64,000 nucleotides of DNA from Bradyrhizobium betae (GCF_008932115.1 NZ_CP044543.1:6206501-6270500); one strand, 5' to 3'. Counted from the first letter of the stretch, positions 23,108-33,083 are shown. Notes: generated from the letters alone by a model not told the origin. Numbers and translations: made by a program.

Positions 23108-25585
23108 TCACCTTGCCACCGACAGTTTCTCGCTGATCGCCTTGCGCAGGATGCGTGACAGCGACTCCACCGAATACGGCTTCTGGATCAGCTCGAAGCC
23201 GCGATGGGCGTTTTCGGCAAGCACGTTGCTGTAGCCGGAGGTGAGCACCACGGGGAGACCCGGATAGCGCTCGCGGATGATGCCGGCGAGCTCGACGCCG
23301 TTCATGCCGGGCATGATGACGTCGGAGAAGACGAGGTCGACGGCGAATTCGTCTTCGCTGAGGATGGCGAGCGCGGCATTGGCGTTGGCGACGCGGCGGA
23401 CGACATAGCCGAGATCTTCCAGCAGTTCGGTCGAAAACTGGCCGACATCGTCATTGTCCTCGACCACCAGCACGCGATAACCGCGCCCTGTCGTTGCGGC
23501 CTCGCTGGTCAGCGCCGCGGCTTCCTTCTCCGCGGCAGGGCTGTGCGCTTGCGGCAGGTAGATGGTGAAGGTCGCGCCCTTGCCTTGCGTGCTCGTGACC
23601 GCGATGTCGCCCTCGGACTGCTTGGCGAAACCGAACGCCTGGCTGAGGCCAAGGCCGGTGCCCTTGCCGACTTCCTTGGTGGTGAAGAACGGCTCGAAGA
23701 TGGCGTCGATGTTTTCCGGCGCGATGCCGCTACCGGTATCGGTGACGGAGATCGCGACATAGTCGCCGCCGCGCGCCGACTGCGCGCGAAGGCCCGGGAT
23801 GCCCTCGACCTTGCGCACGGCGATGGTCAGGCAGCCTTCGCCGTCCATGGCGTCGCGGGCGTTGATGGCGAGGTTGATCAGCGCGGTCTCGAATTGCGCG
23901 ATGTCCGCGACGGTGAAGCAATCGGCATCGTCGATCTCGACGACGATTTCGATGCGGCCACCGACCAGCGGGCGGACCAGCTGCGCCACGCCCTCGACCT
24001 GGGTGCCGACGTTGAAGATCTGCGGCTTCAGGGGCTGCCGGCGCGCGAAAGCCAGCAGCTGCGCGGTCAGCTTGGAGGCGCGCTCGACGGTGTCGGAGAT
24101 GGCGTCGACATAGCGGCGGCGGCGCTCCTCCGGCAGCTCGCGCCGACGCAGGAAGTCGGTCGCCGAACGGATGATGGTGAGGAGGTTGTTGAAATCGTGG
24201 GCGACGCCGCCGGTGAGCTGGCCGATCGCCTCCATCTTCTGAGACTGGCGCAGCGCTTCCTCGCCGCGGCGGCGTTCGGTGATGTCGACCAGTTCCGGGA
24301 CCGCGCCGGTGATGTTGCCGTGGCGATCGAGCACCGGGCGCATGCCGAACTCGAAATCGCGCTCGCCGACTGGAAGCCGCAGTCGTATCTCCATCCGCAC
24401 CGCTTCGCCTTTCAGCACGGTGTCGAAGGCCTCGCGCACGGTCGCGCTCATGCCCTCGGTGGTCCTGAACCAGGGCGTGTCCCAGAACGGCTTGCCGATC
24501 ACATCGGCGGAGCTCGCCTTGATGCCGTCGAGCGCGGTCTTGTTGGCATAGAGCAGTTCGCCCTTGAGATTGACCAGGCCCTGGTACTGGTTGCTGGTTC
24601 CCAGGATCGCGTGCAGCCGCGCCTCGTTGGATTCGAGCTCGGCGGTGCGCTCGGCGATGCGTTCCTCCAGCGTCTCGTTGAGCTGGCGCAGCTCGATCTC
24701 GGCCTGCTTGGCGGCGGTGATGTCGTGGGCGACGCCGATGAAGCCGATATGCTTGCCGGTCGGGTCCCAGCGCGGCTGCGATTCCGAGCGCAGCCAGCGC
24801 CACTCGCCGTGGGCGTCCTTGTAGCGCGCCTCCAGCACGAACGGTTTCAGCGAGGCTTCGCCCTGGACGGACTGCTGCAGCACATGCGGCAGGTCGTCGG
24901 GATGCAACACCTTGCGCCAGTCGAAGGCGATGGCTTCGTCGTAGGGCAGGCCGACGAAGTCGACATAGGCCTGGTTGGCGAAGGAGCGCGTGCGGTCGAG
25001 CTTGGTGACCCAGATCGGCACCGGCGCGCTGTCGGCGATCAGCCGGAAACGTTCCTCGCTCTCGCGCAGCGTCTCGCGCACCAGCATCTGGTCGGTGATA
25101 TCGATATGGGCGCCCACGAGTCGGATGGCGCGCCGGTCGCTGCCGCGCTCGATCTTGGCGACGACGCGGATCCAGCGGGTCTCGCCATCGCTCGGGCGGA
25201 TGATGCGGTATTCGGCCGTGTAGTCCTCGCTGGTCCCCGCCAGCGCCTCGAGGAAATGCTTGACCGTCGCGTCGCGGTCGTCAGGGTGGATGCGGTTGAC
25301 CCAGTCCTCGTGCGTCTCGTCGGTGGCTTCCGGAGGCAGCCCATGGAGCATCAAATATTCGGGCGAGCGGCGGTTCTTGAAGCCCTCGCGGAAATCGACC
25401 TCGAGACCGCCGACCCTGCCGATGCGCTGGATGCGCGCCAGCTCGGCCTCGCGCTCCTGGAGCGCGCGGTAGGCGTTGTCGCGCTCACGCGCGATTTCCT
25501 CGAGGTGCTGGCGCAGCCTTTCGGCGGCGATGGTGTCGGGCGAAGAATCGTTCAAGGCGTCGGCCGTTGTGATGCGGGAGCGCAC
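23108..25585 (-). CDS. Multi-PAS hybrid sensor histidine kinase with C-terminal receiver
   Basis: 825-aa cytoplasmic hybrid kinase with no obvious transmembrane segment. Order: N-terminal coiled coil (~15-50), PAS domains at about 45-165, 170-290 and 320-430 ('GLEVDFREGFKNRRSPEYLM', 'ADSAPVPIWVTKLDRTRSF', 'IGVAHDITAAKQAEIEL'), HisKA box '[19 protein letters not shown]' near 460, ATPase domain ('[13 protein letters not shown]', '[19 protein letters not shown]'), then a receiver ('VLVVEDNDDVGQFSTEL', phosphoacceptor in 'DLVFSDVIMPGMNGVELAG'). PAS segments may sense light, redox or small ligands; none is diagnosable by eye. It is paralogous to the hybrid kinase at 30.5 kb and has no adjacent output regulator. 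Confidence 0.93.
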   Translation of the reverse strand: MRSRITTADALNDSSPDTIAAERLRQHLEEIARERDNAYRALQEREAELARIQRIGRVGGLEVDFREGFKNRRSPEYLMLHGLPPEATDETHEDWVNRIHPDDRDATVKHFLEALAGTSEDYTAEYRIIRPSDGETRWIRVVAKIERGSDRRAIRLVGAHIDITDQMLVRETLRESEERFRLIADSAPVPIWVTKLDRTRSFANQAYVDFVGLPYDEAIAFDWRKVLHPDDLPHVLQQSVQGEASLKPFVLEARYKDAHGEWRWLRSESQPRWDPTGKHIGFIGVAHDITAAKQAEIELRQLNETLEERIAERTAELESNEARLHAILGTSNQYQGLVNLKGELLYANKTALDGIKASSADVIGKPFWDTPWFRTTEGMSATVREAFDTVLKGEAVRMEIRLRLPVGERDFEFGMRPVLDRHGNITGAVPELVDITERRRGEEALRQSQKMEAIGQLTGGVAHDFNNLLTIIRSATDFLRRRELPEERRRRYVDAISDTVERASKLTAQLLAFARRQPLKPQIFNVGTQVEGVAQLVRPLVGGRIEIVVEIDDADCFTVADIAQFETALINLAINARDAMDGEGCLTIAVRKVEGIPGLRAQSARGGDYVAISVTDTGSGIAPENIDAIFEPFFTTKEVGKGTGLGLSQAFGFAKQSEGDIAVTSTQGKGATFTIYLPQAHSPAAEKEAAALTSEAATTGRGYRVLVVEDNDDVGQFSTELLEDLGYVVRRVANANAALAILSEDEFAVDLVFSDVIMPGMNGVELAGIIRERYPGLPVVLTSGYSNVLAENAHRGFELIQKPYSVESLSRILRKAISEKLSVAR

Positions 25586-25807
25586 GTGCCGGAGCGATAT
25601 TCACACAGACGAAGCGTGATAGCCATTGCTCAAAGGGGAATGAATTGTCGGAAAGGCCCGCGGCCAGCCTGAACGCGGTAAAGTACGGTCAGCCAACGCC
25701 GGGTCTGGATATTTGTTCCAAAGATTGGAACGACGCGTCCGCGGACGCGTCTTTGCGAGGCGCCACAACTCTCATTGATAAAACTCTGTGTCCGAAGAGG
25801 CTAAATC

Positions 25808-26938
25808 TTGAAGCTCTTTGTCTGCCAGTCCTGCGGCAATGTCCTCTATTTCGAGAACCGCGCCTGCGAACGCTGCGGCCACCGGGTCGCCTTCCTGCCG
25901 GAGCGGGAGACGATGTCGGCGCTCGAGCCCGACGGGGCGGGCTGGGGTACGCTTGCCGACAAGGGCAGGGGGCGGATGCTGTGCCGGAACGCGGAGTACG
26001 ATTCCTGCAACTGGCTGACCGACGCGGACGACAGCACCGGCTATTGCCGCGCCTGCCGCCATAACGGCATCGTGCCTGACCTCTCCGACCCCGCGCAGCT
26101 CGCCGGCTGGCGCGAGCTGGAGGTGGCGAAGCACCGTCTGTTCTATTCCCTGATCCGCTGGAAGCTGCCGCTCCGGACCCGGCAGGAAGATGCCGAGCAC
26201 GGCCTCATCTTCAACTTCCTCGCTGACGATCCGAGCAGCGGACAGAAGATCCTGACCGGCCATGACAATGGCCTGATCACGATCGCGCTCACCGAGACGG
26301 ACGGTATCGAGCGCGAGCGGCGCAGGCTGGAGATGGGGGAGCCCTACCGGACGCTGCTCGGGCATTTCCGCCACGAGGTCGGACACTATTTCTGGGATGT
26401 GCTGGTGCGTGACGGCGGCAAGCTGGACCAATGCCGCGCCGTGTTCGGCGACGATTCGGTCGATTACGGCCAGGCCTTGCAGCGCCATTATGCCGAAGGC
26501 GCGCCGGCGGACTGGCAGCAGAACTACGTCTCGGCCTACGCCACGACCCACCCCTGGGAAGATTTCGCCGAAACCTGGGCGCACTACCTCCACATCGTCG
26601 ATACCCTGGAGATGGCCTCGGAGTTCGGCATGGAGGTGCGCCCCAAGGTCGACCGCGACGGGGAGTTGACGACGCGCATTCGTTTCAACCCCTATGAGGC
26701 CCGGGACGTCGAGGCGATCGTCAACGCATGGCTGCCCTTCACCTTCGCCATGAACAGCGTCAACCGCGCCATGGGTATGCGCGACCTTTACCCCTTTATC
26801 CTGTCGCCGGCCGTGGTCGCCAAACTGGGCTTCATCCATAGCCTGGTCCGGGACGTGGCCAAGGGCACGTCCAGGGAAACGTCCAAGGAAACGTCCAAGG
26901 CCACGTCAACGGACCTGCCCAAGCCCGGGAAGGCGTAA
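25808..26938 (+). CDS. Putative zinc-binding metallopeptidase with N-terminal zinc ribbon
   Basis: 376-aa predicted cytoplasmic zinc protein. The N-terminus is a zinc ribbon (C6-x2-C9 and C20-x2-C23), a second Cys set lies at C59, C67, C80 and C83, and the peptidase signature HExxH is at H189-E190-H193 ('FRHEVGHYFWD') with downstream 'WEDFAETWAHYLHI' possibly supplying the third ligand. This matches the 'putative zinc-binding peptidase' (DUF2248-like) family, whose substrate is not known. The C-terminus has short tandem 'ETSK'-type repeats from 12-base DNA repeats near 26870-26905. It is divergent from the hybrid kinase, with a 222-base gap. Confidence 0.85.
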   Translation: MKLFVCQSCGNVLYFENRACERCGHRVAFLPERETMSALEPDGAGWGTLADKGRGRMLCRNAEYDSCNWLTDADDSTGYCRACRHNGIVPDLSDPAQLAGWRELEVAKHRLFYSLIRWKLPLRTRQEDAEHGLIFNFLADDPSSGQKILTGHDNGLITIALTETDGIERERRRLEMGEPYRTLLGHFRHEVGHYFWDVLVRDGGKLDQCRAVFGDDSVDYGQALQRHYAEGAPADWQQNYVSAYATTHPWEDFAETWAHYLHIVDTLEMASEFGMEVRPKVDRDGELTTRIRFNPYEARDVEAIVNAWLPFTFAMNSVNRAMGMRDLYPFILSPAVVAKLGFIHSLVRDVAKGTSRETSKETSKATSTDLPKPGKA

Positions 26939-27111
26939 GCCGCCCAAGGGCTTGCCGGGCAGGCTTCGGTCTTGCGCTGGTACGCCAGAGGAGCCGGATT
27001 TAGACCGTTGCCTCCGGCCTATTTTGATGTACCACGGAGGGCACACGGCCCGTCCGAACGGCCCCAGCGGCCAGGGAAGGGTCCCGCCCAAGGTCGAGAT
27101 TCAAGAAAAGC

Positions 27112-29127
27112 ATGTTCAAGAAGATCCTGATCGCCAATCGCGGCGAAATCGCCTGCCGGGTCATCAAGACCGCGCGCCGCATGGGAATTCAGACGGTTGC
27201 GGTCTATTCCGAGGCCGACCGCGATGCGCTCCATGTCGAGATGGCCGATGAGGCCGTGCTGATCGGTCCGCCCGCCGCGGCCGAGAGCTATCTGGTGATC
27301 GAGAAGATCGTCGAGGCCTGCCGCAAGACGGGCGCCGAGGCGGTGCATCCCGGCTACGGCTTCCTGTCCGAGCGCGAGGCATTTCCGCGCGCCCTTGAAG
27401 CGGCCGGCATCGTCTTCATCGGCCCGAACCCGGGTGCGATCGCCGCGATGGGCGACAAGATCGAATCCAAGAAGGCCGCCGCCAAGGCCAAGGTCTCGAC
27501 CGTGCCGGGCTATCTCGGCGTCATCGAGGACGACAAGCACGCGGTCAAGATCGCCGACGAGATCGGCTATCCCGTGATGATCAAGGCCTCCGCCGGCGGT
27601 GGCGGCAAGGGCATGCGCATCGCGCATTCGACAGCCGAGGTCGCCGAGGGGTTCAATCTCGCCAAGGCGGAAGCGAAAGCCTCGTTCGGCGACGACCGCG
27701 TCTTCGTCGAAAAGTTCATCGTCGATCCCCGCCACATCGAGATCCAGGTGCTGGGCGACAAGCACGGCAACGTCATCTATCTCGGCGAGCGCGAATGCTC
27801 GATCCAGCGCCGCAACCAGAAGGTCATCGAGGAGGCGCCGTCGCCGCTGCTCGACGAAACGACCCGCCGCAAGATGGGCGAGCAGGCCGTCGCGCTGGCC
27901 AAGGCCGTGAATTACGATTCCGCCGGCACGGTCGAGTTCGTCGCGGGCCAGGACAAGAGCTTCTACTTCCTCGAGATGAACACGCGCCTCCAGGTCGAAC
28001 ATCCCGTCACCGAGCTCGTCACCGGCGTCGACCTCGTCGAGCAGATGATCCGCGTGGCCGCCGGCGAGAAGCTCGCGCTCACGCAGAAGGACGTCCAGCT
28101 GACCGGTTGGGCGGTGGAATCCCGCCTCTACGCCGAGGATCCCTTCCGCAACTTCCTGCCCTCGATCGGGCGCCTGGTGAAATACCGCCCGCCGGCGGAA
28201 GTCAGCAAGGACGGCATCACCGTCCGCAACGACACCGGCGTGCAGGAAGGCGGCGAGATCTCGATCCATTACGATCCGATGATCGCCAAGCTCGTCACCC
28301 ATGCGCCGTCGCGCGCCGCGGCTATCGAAGCGCAGGCGACCGCGCTGGACTCGTTTTATGTCGACGGCATCAGGCACAACATCCCGTTCCTGTCCGCGCT
28401 GATGCACCATCCGCGCTGGCGCGAGGGCAATCTGTCGACCGGCTTCATCGCCGAGGAATTCCCCAAGGGCTTTGCCGTGCGCGTGCCGGAAGGCGAGGTC
28501 GCGCGGCGCATCGCGGCGGTCGGCGCTGCCATCGATCACGTGCTCGGCGAGCGCAAGCGGCAGATCTCCGGCCAAATGGGCGGCCGTGTCGTGCAGCGCG
28601 AGCGGCGCCGCGCGGTCTGGCTCGACCGCCAGGAGATCTTGCTCGAGGTCGCCCGCGAGGGCGACGCGATCGCGATCCGTTTCATTGACGCCGAAGGCAA
28701 GGCCGGCAACGCGCATCTGTTGCAGTCGGCCTGGAAGCCCGGCGATCCGGTCTGGCAGGGCACCATCGACGACCACGTCGTCGCGGTGCAGGCACGTCCG
28801 ATCGCCAACGGCATCCGCCTCGCCCATCAGGGCGTCGAGGTCCCGGTCTATGTCTGGACCGAAGCGGAAGCCGCGTCCGCCCGGCTGATGCCGGTGACGA
28901 CGGCCTCCGACACCGGCAAGAAGCTGCTGTGCCCGATGCCCGGGCTCATCGTCTCGATCGCGGTGACCGAGGGGCAGGAGGTCAAGGCCGGCGAGACGCT
29001 CGCAGTGGTCGAAGCGATGAAGATGCAGAACGTGCTCCGCGCCGAGCAGGACGGCACCGTGAAGAAGATCCACGCCAGCGCGGGCGCGACGCTCGCGGTG
29101 GACGCGCTGATCTTGGAATTTGCGTAA
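27112..29127 (+). CDS. pccA: Acyl-CoA carboxylase biotin-carboxylase/biotin-carrier (alpha) subunit, propionyl-CoA carboxylase-like
   Basis: 671-aa alpha subunit: biotin carboxylase at 1-450 ('FKKILIANRGEIACRVI', ATP-grasp 'KASAGGGGKGMRIAH', 'FLEMNTRLQVEHPVTE'), a BT-like linker, and a C-terminal biotinyl domain with K637 in 'EAMKMQN'. The length and C-terminal region match propionyl-/acetyl-CoA carboxylase alpha subunits such as PccA, which carboxylate propionyl-CoA to methylmalonyl-CoA with a separate beta subunit. No beta-subunit gene is in the window, so it must be encoded elsewhere. The start is 173 bases past the peptidase stop. MCC- or acetone-type acyl carboxylases are less likely alternatives. 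Confidence 0.92.
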   Translation: MFKKILIANRGEIACRVIKTARRMGIQTVAVYSEADRDALHVEMADEAVLIGPPAAAESYLVIEKIVEACRKTGAEAVHPGYGFLSEREAFPRALEAAGIVFIGPNPGAIAAMGDKIESKKAAAKAKVSTVPGYLGVIEDDKHAVKIADEIGYPVMIKASAGGGGKGMRIAHSTAEVAEGFNLAKAEAKASFGDDRVFVEKFIVDPRHIEIQVLGDKHGNVIYLGERECSIQRRNQKVIEEAPSPLLDETTRRKMGEQAVALAKAVNYDSAGTVEFVAGQDKSFYFLEMNTRLQVEHPVTELVTGVDLVEQMIRVAAGEKLALTQKDVQLTGWAVESRLYAEDPFRNFLPSIGRLVKYRPPAEVSKDGITVRNDTGVQEGGEISIHYDPMIAKLVTHAPSRAAAIEAQATALDSFYVDGIRHNIPFLSALMHHPRWREGNLSTGFIAEEFPKGFAVRVPEGEVARRIAAVGAAIDHVLGERKRQISGQMGGRVVQRERRRAVWLDRQEILLEVAREGDAIAIRFIDAEGKAGNAHLLQSAWKPGDPVWQGTIDDHVVAVQARPIANGIRLAHQGVEVPVYVWTEAEAASARLMPVTTASDTGKKLLCPMPGLIVSIAVTEGQEVKAGETLAVVEAMKMQNVLRAEQDGTVKKIHASAGATLAVDALILEFA

Positions 29128-29214
29128 GCGCGTGGATGGGGAGGCGGCCTGCCTCCCCCAGCGCCGCAATGACGGAGTATGTTGCGGCCGCTGTGACCCA
29201 ACCGAGACAACGCC

Positions 29215-30081
29215 ATGGCCTTCCGTTCCCGCCGCGAGAAGCTGCGCTCAATCCTGTCAGGCGGGACTTGCGTCCATCCCGGCTCGGTCTATGACGCGAT
29301 CTCGATCCGCATCGCCGAGGATCTCGGTTTTCCCCTCGGCATGTTCGGCGGCTCGGTGGCCTCGCTCGCGGTGCTCGGCGATCCCGACATCACGCTGATC
29401 ACGCTTACGGAGCTGGCCGAGCAGATGCGGCGGATGTCGCGTGCCGCAAGCCTGCCTGTGCTGGTCGATGCCGATCACGGCTACGGCAATGCGCTCAATG
29501 TGCGCCGGACCGTGCAGGAGCTGGAGACCGCGGGTGCTGCCGGCCTCACCATCGAGGACACGCTGCTGCCGGCCGGCTTTGGCGAAGCGAAGGCGCAACT
29601 GATCTCTCTGGAGGAGGGCGTCGGCAAGATGAAAGCCGCGCTCGACGGTCGTGGTGATCCCTCGCTGGTCATCATGGGTCGCACTGGAGCTGCCTCCATC
29701 ACTTCGATCGAGGATACGATCCGCCGCGCCAGGGCCTATGAGGCGACCGGTGTCGATGCGCTGTTCTTCACCGGCATCAAATCACGCGCCGAGCTCGAGG
29801 CGATCGCGGCGGCGACGCGCCTGCCGATCGTGCTGGGCGGCGCGCCGGAGGACATGAACGCGCTCGACTATCTTTCCAGTCAACGCGTGCGCATCGCGCT
29901 CCAGGGCCATGCCCCCATCGCGGCGGCCATGCAGGCCGTCTACGAGACGCAGAAGGCACTACGTGAAGGCACGCCGCCGAAGGCGCTCAAGGGATTGCCC
30001 TCGGCGGAACTGACCAACCGCGTCATGCGCGAGGTCGACGTCAAGGCACGCAGCGCCGCTGTGCTCGGGCTGAAAAAATGA
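29215..30081 (+). CDS. Oxaloacetate decarboxylase (isocitrate lyase/PEP mutase superfamily)
   Basis: 288-aa enzyme of the isocitrate lyase/PEP mutase fold, matching the oxaloacetate decarboxylase group (EC 4.1.1.112) well known from Bradyrhizobium and Rhodopseudomonas. Features: '[20 protein letters not shown]' near the N-terminus, Mg-binding 'VDADHGYGN' (84-92) and '[11 protein letters not shown]'. It lacks the KKCGH lyase loop of isocitrate lyase, consistent with a decarboxylase/hydrolase role giving pyruvate and CO2. The stop overlaps the acylphosphatase start by four bases, so the two are coupled; it follows the carboxylase gene by 87 bases. Confidence 0.9.
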   Translation: MAFRSRREKLRSILSGGTCVHPGSVYDAISIRIAEDLGFPLGMFGGSVASLAVLGDPDITLITLTELAEQMRRMSRAASLPVLVDADHGYGNALNVRRTVQELETAGAAGLTIEDTLLPAGFGEAKAQLISLEEGVGKMKAALDGRGDPSLVIMGRTGAASITSIEDTIRRARAYEATGVDALFFTGIKSRAELEAIAAATRLPIVLGGAPEDMNALDYLSSQRVRIALQGHAPIAAAMQAVYETQKALREGTPPKALKGLPSAELTNRVMREVDVKARSAAVLGLKK

Positions 30082-30377
30082 GCCATGCGATTCTCCAGGT
30101 CATGATCCGCGGCCGCGTCCAGGGCGTCGGCTACAGGGCCTGGGTCGAGTATCAGGCCACGACGTGCGGGCTGGAAGGCTGGGTCCGCAACCGCCGCGAC
30201 GGCGGCGTGGAAGCGCTGTTCGCGGGTCCGCCGAACCACGTCGCCGACATGGTCGCCTTGTGCCGCCACGGACCGCCGTCCTCGCGCGTGGACAGCGTCA
30301 CCAGCGAGACGGCGAGCGTGGACGAGCTGAACCTGCGCCGGGCAGGGGAAGCGTTCTCGGTGTTGCCGACGGTGTAG
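30078..30377 (+). CDS. acyP: Acylphosphatase
   Basis: 99-aa acylphosphatase, normal family length. The phosphate-binding loop is '[13 protein letters not shown]' with catalytic R20, and N38 ('[14 protein letters not shown]') supplies the second active residue. It hydrolyses acyl phosphates such as acetyl- or carbamoyl-phosphate in the cytoplasm. The ATG overlaps the preceding oxaloacetate decarboxylase stop (ATGA), indicating translational coupling. The long inverted repeat at 30409-30494 follows and may act as terminator. Confidence 0.95.
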   Translation: MSHAILQVMIRGRVQGVGYRAWVEYQATTCGLEGWVRNRRDGGVEALFAGPPNHVADMVALCRHGPPSSRVDSVTSETASVDELNLRRAGEAFSVLPTV

Positions 30378-30408
30378 GATCTTACGGTGGTGATGGTCTG
30401 TAAGAGTT

Positions 30409-30494
30409 CGTCATGCCCGGGCTTGTCCCGGGCATCCACGTTCTTCGTGCGACGCGGCTAGCCGTGGATGGCCGGGACAAGCCCGGCCATGACG
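30409..30494. repeat. Inverted-repeat element between convergent genes
   Basis: Left arm CGTCATGCCCGGGCTTGTCC... (30409-30440, ending CATCCACG) and right arm (30463-30494, CGTGGATGGCCGGG... ending GCCATGACG) form an almost perfect 32-base inverted repeat with a 22-base spacer. The element shares its CGTCATGNCCGGG core with the repeat at 8431. It sits exactly between the acylphosphatase gene and the convergent hybrid kinase gene, where it could terminate both. Confidence 0.8.
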
Positions 30495-30519
30495 CCGTGG
30501 AGGTTGGTGCGTCCAACAA

Positions 30520-32040
30520 TCACCGCGGCAACTTCGCGATGGCCTCGCTCAGCTCGTGGATCTCATAGGGCTTGCGCAGGATCGGGAAGTCGCCGCGCAC
30601 GTCGGCGGCGGCCTCGCTGTAGCCGGTGGCGAGCAGGATCGGCAGGCCGGGGTGGATCTGGCGCAAATGATGGGCGAGGCCGAGACCGTCCATCTTGCCG
30701 GGCATGACGATGTCGGAGAACACGAAGTCGACGCCGTTGTGCTCGAGCTCGCGCAATGCCGACTCGGCGTCGGGGACGCGGCGGACACGGTAGCCGAGCT
30801 GCTCGAGCAGCCCGATGCTGACGACCGCGACGTCCGGATTGTCTTCCACCAGCAGCACCGTGCCGCTGCCGCGGAACGGTGTGGCCTCCGCTATCGCCCT
30901 CGTCGGCGTATCCGTCCCGCGCGGCAACAGGACGGTGAAGGTCGTGCCCTTGCCGAGCTCGCTTGCGACCTTCACGGTGCCACCGGCCTGATGCGCGAAG
31001 CCGTGCACCTGCGAAAGGCCGAGGCCGGTGCCCTTGCCGATCGGCTTGGTCGTGAAGAACGGTTCGAAGATCTTGTCGACGACGTCGGAGGGAATGCCGA
31101 GCCCGGTGTCGGCGATGTCGATCGCGACGAACTCGCCGGTCAGCCGTGTCTCGTGCAGCACGACGTTGCGCGCGCTGACCGTCACGGCGCCGCCGTCCGG
31201 CATCGCGTCGCGGGCATTGATGGCGAGATTAAGCAGCGCCGTCTCGAGCTCGGAGGCGTCGGTCCTGATCGGCCAGACATCCTCGTCGATGTCGAAAGCG
31301 AGCCGGATGGAGCTGCCGACGCCGGCGTCGAGAACCTCGCGGATCGCCGAGATACGGTCCGCAAGGTCGATGGCCTGTGGATTGACGCTCTGCCGCCGAG
31401 CGAATGTGAGAAGCTGGCTGGTCAGCGCGGCACCGCGCTTGGTCGCGGTCTCGATCGCCGAAATTGCGCGCTGAAGCTTGGCGTCGTCAGTTGCCCCCTT
31501 TTTCAGGATGTGAAGACTGCCGCTGATGATCATCAGGAGGTTATTGAAGTCGTGGGCGACCCCGCCGGTGAGTTGGCCCAGCGCATCGAACTTCTGCGAC
31601 TCCGCGAGTTGCGTCTGCATCGCCTCGAGCTTGAGTTGCGTGTTTCGGCGCTCGGTGATGTCGCGGGTGATCTTGGCAAAGCCGACGATGGTGTCGTCCT
31701 CGTAGATCGGGTCGATCACGACGCTGGCCCAGAAGAAGGTGCCGTCCTTGCGGACGCGCCAGCCTTCCTCCTCGTAGCGGCCCTGGTCCCGGGCGATCCC
31801 AAGAGCGCGGGCGGGCCTGCCGTTGGCGCGGTCGGTCTCGGTGTAGAAGCGGGAGAAATGCTGTCCGACGATCTCCTCGGACGAATAGCCCTTGATGCGC
31901 TCGCCGCCGATATTCCAGCTCGTGACGATTCCGGAGGGATCGAGCATGTAGAGCGCGTAATCGACCACGCCTTCAACCAACAGTCGGAAACTCCGTTCGC
32001 TTTCGAACAAGTCTCTCTGTTGACTAAGCTTTTTAACCAT
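30520..32040 (-). CDS. PAS hybrid sensor histidine kinase with C-terminal receiver
   Basis: 506-aa soluble hybrid kinase. One PAS domain at about 10-135 ('[20 protein letters not shown]', '[20 protein letters not shown]'), HisKA with '[19 protein letters not shown]', ATPase domain ('[19 protein letters not shown]', '[20 protein letters not shown]') and receiver ('[19 protein letters not shown]', phosphoacceptor in '[15 protein letters not shown]'). It is a smaller paralogue of the kinase at 23.1-25.6 kb. The ATG at 32040 (MVKKLSQQ) begins close to the PAS domain; a TTG 12 codons upstream is possible. Ligand and partner are unknown. Confidence 0.92.
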   Translation of the reverse strand: MVKKLSQQRDLFESERSFRLLVEGVVDYALYMLDPSGIVTSWNIGGERIKGYSSEEIVGQHFSRFYTETDRANGRPARALGIARDQGRYEEEGWRVRKDGTFFWASVVIDPIYEDDTIVGFAKITRDITERRNTQLKLEAMQTQLAESQKFDALGQLTGGVAHDFNNLLMIISGSLHILKKGATDDAKLQRAISAIETATKRGAALTSQLLTFARRQSVNPQAIDLADRISAIREVLDAGVGSSIRLAFDIDEDVWPIRTDASELETALLNLAINARDAMPDGGAVTVSARNVVLHETRLTGEFVAIDIADTGLGIPSDVVDKIFEPFFTTKPIGKGTGLGLSQVHGFAHQAGGTVKVASELGKGTTFTVLLPRGTDTPTRAIAEATPFRGSGTVLLVEDNPDVAVVSIGLLEQLGYRVRRVPDAESALRELEHNGVDFVFSDIVMPGKMDGLGLAHHLRQIHPGLPILLATGYSEAAADVRGDFPILRKPYEIHELSEAIAKLPR

Positions 32041-32190
32041 TCCGGGACCCCGCCTCGATCGGGGCAAACGCAGCAAGGTCCGTTTGGTTCCCGTCGGCTG
32101 AAGGATTTTTGGGCAATTCCGTGCAGCGGTATACAGCGGGTAGAGGGATCTGGCAGCTTAACCGCCGGTCCTGATCCCAAGCGCGGGGCC

Positions 32191-33042
32191 TCACGCCGCT
32201 ATACTCTTGAAGGTGGCCGCAATGGTTCGCAGCGCTGCGAGTTTTGCGGGATCGCTGACCTTCGAGTGCAGCATCACTTTCGAGCTGCCGAGGTTGGGCA
32301 GCTTGTGGGCGGGCCCGATGTCGATCAGACCCGCCGGTGCGATCCGCCGCGCCAGCGGCGCGATCGCGAGTCCGGCAAAAGCCGCCGCCGCCACCGCCGT
32401 GACGCCGCCGCCGACAAAACGCTCGCGCCAGGCGATACCGGCCTTGTCGAGCGCGCGCACGGCGATGGCGCGCACGCCGCACGGCGGGGCGAGTGTCGCG
32501 AGCGGCAGCGCTTCGCCCTTCGGCAGGGCGAGGCGTCGTGACGCGAACCAGCCGAATTCGTCCTCCGTCAGCTTCTCGCCGCCGCGTCGGCTGCCTTCCT
32601 GGCGGACGATCACCGCATCGAGCCGGCCTGCGTCATAGGCGTCCTGCATCTCGCGCGAGAAGCCGATGGTGACGGCGAGGGTGAGGTTCGCCGACATCGC
32701 ATGCAGCCGTTCGAGCAGCGGCACCAGCTCGGGGCCCGCGGCATGGTCGGAGATGCCGAGCGAGAGCGATTGCGCGGCCGCTGCTTCGTCCGACAGCGCG
32801 CGGTCATGCGCCTCGATCAGCGCTCTGGCGCGATCGAGGAAGGCGGCGCCGTCGGCGGTGAGCCGGACCGCGCGCGGCGAACGCTCGACGAGGCGCCTGC
32901 CGAGCAAGGTCTCCAGCCGCTGCAGCTTGAGACTGACCGCCGCCTGCGTGGTGCCGAGCGCTTCCGCGGCGCGGGTAAAGCTCTGGAGGTCGGCGACCAG
33001 CAGGAAGGCCTTGATGGTGGCGATGTCGAGTGTGGTTGCCAT
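32191..33042 (-). CDS. LysR family transcriptional regulator
   Basis: 283-aa LysR-type regulator. N-terminal HTH at ~5-65 ('TIKAFLLVADLQSFTRAAEALGTTQAAVSLKLQRLE') and effector domain with 'LSLGISDHAAGPELVPLLERL' and 'PKGEALPLATLAPPCGVRA'. It is divergent from the tautomerase gene across a 113-base gap holding a canonical T-N11-A element, so it very likely controls that gene and itself. Inducer unknown. Confidence 0.94.
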   Translation of the reverse strand: MATTLDIATIKAFLLVADLQSFTRAAEALGTTQAAVSLKLQRLETLLGRRLVERSPRAVRLTADGAAFLDRARALIEAHDRALSDEAAAAQSLSLGISDHAAGPELVPLLERLHAMSANLTLAVTIGFSREMQDAYDAGRLDAVIVRQEGSRRGGEKLTEDEFGWFASRRLALPKGEALPLATLAPPCGVRAIAVRALDKAGIAWRERFVGGGVTAVAAAAFAGLAIAPLARRIAPAGLIDIGPAHKLPNLGSSKVMLHSKVSDPAKLAALRTIAATFKSIAA

Positions 33043-33058
33043 AACCGTTCATTATCAC

Positions 33059-33083
33059 TGGTATCAATATAGATAAGATACCA
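33059..33083. promoter_or_regulatory. LysR operator TGGTATC-N11-GATACCA
   Basis: Perfect 7-base inverted repeat, TGGTATC (33059-33065) and GATACCA (33077-33083), separated by eleven AT-rich bases. It contains the T-N11-A layout typical of LysR regulators and lies 17 bases upstream of the lysR start, between it and the divergent tautomerase gene. It stands out from the GC-rich surroundings. Confidence 0.8.

Noticed and set aside
23204..25672. 822-codon open frame on the plus strand opposite the hybrid kinase
   Set aside because: It is the antisense of a gene with clear PAS/HisKA/receiver homology; its translation is repetitive Asp/Gly/Ala/Val/Arg-rich text with no domain, as expected opposite GC-rich codons.
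27019..29169. 716-codon minus-strand frame opposite the carboxylase alpha subunit
   Set aside because: Antisense shadow of a well-supported gene; no family motifs and high Asp/His/Arg content.
30556..32541. 661-codon plus-strand frame opposite the second hybrid kinase and lysR end
   Set aside because: Antisense of two genes with good motifs; reads as low-complexity.
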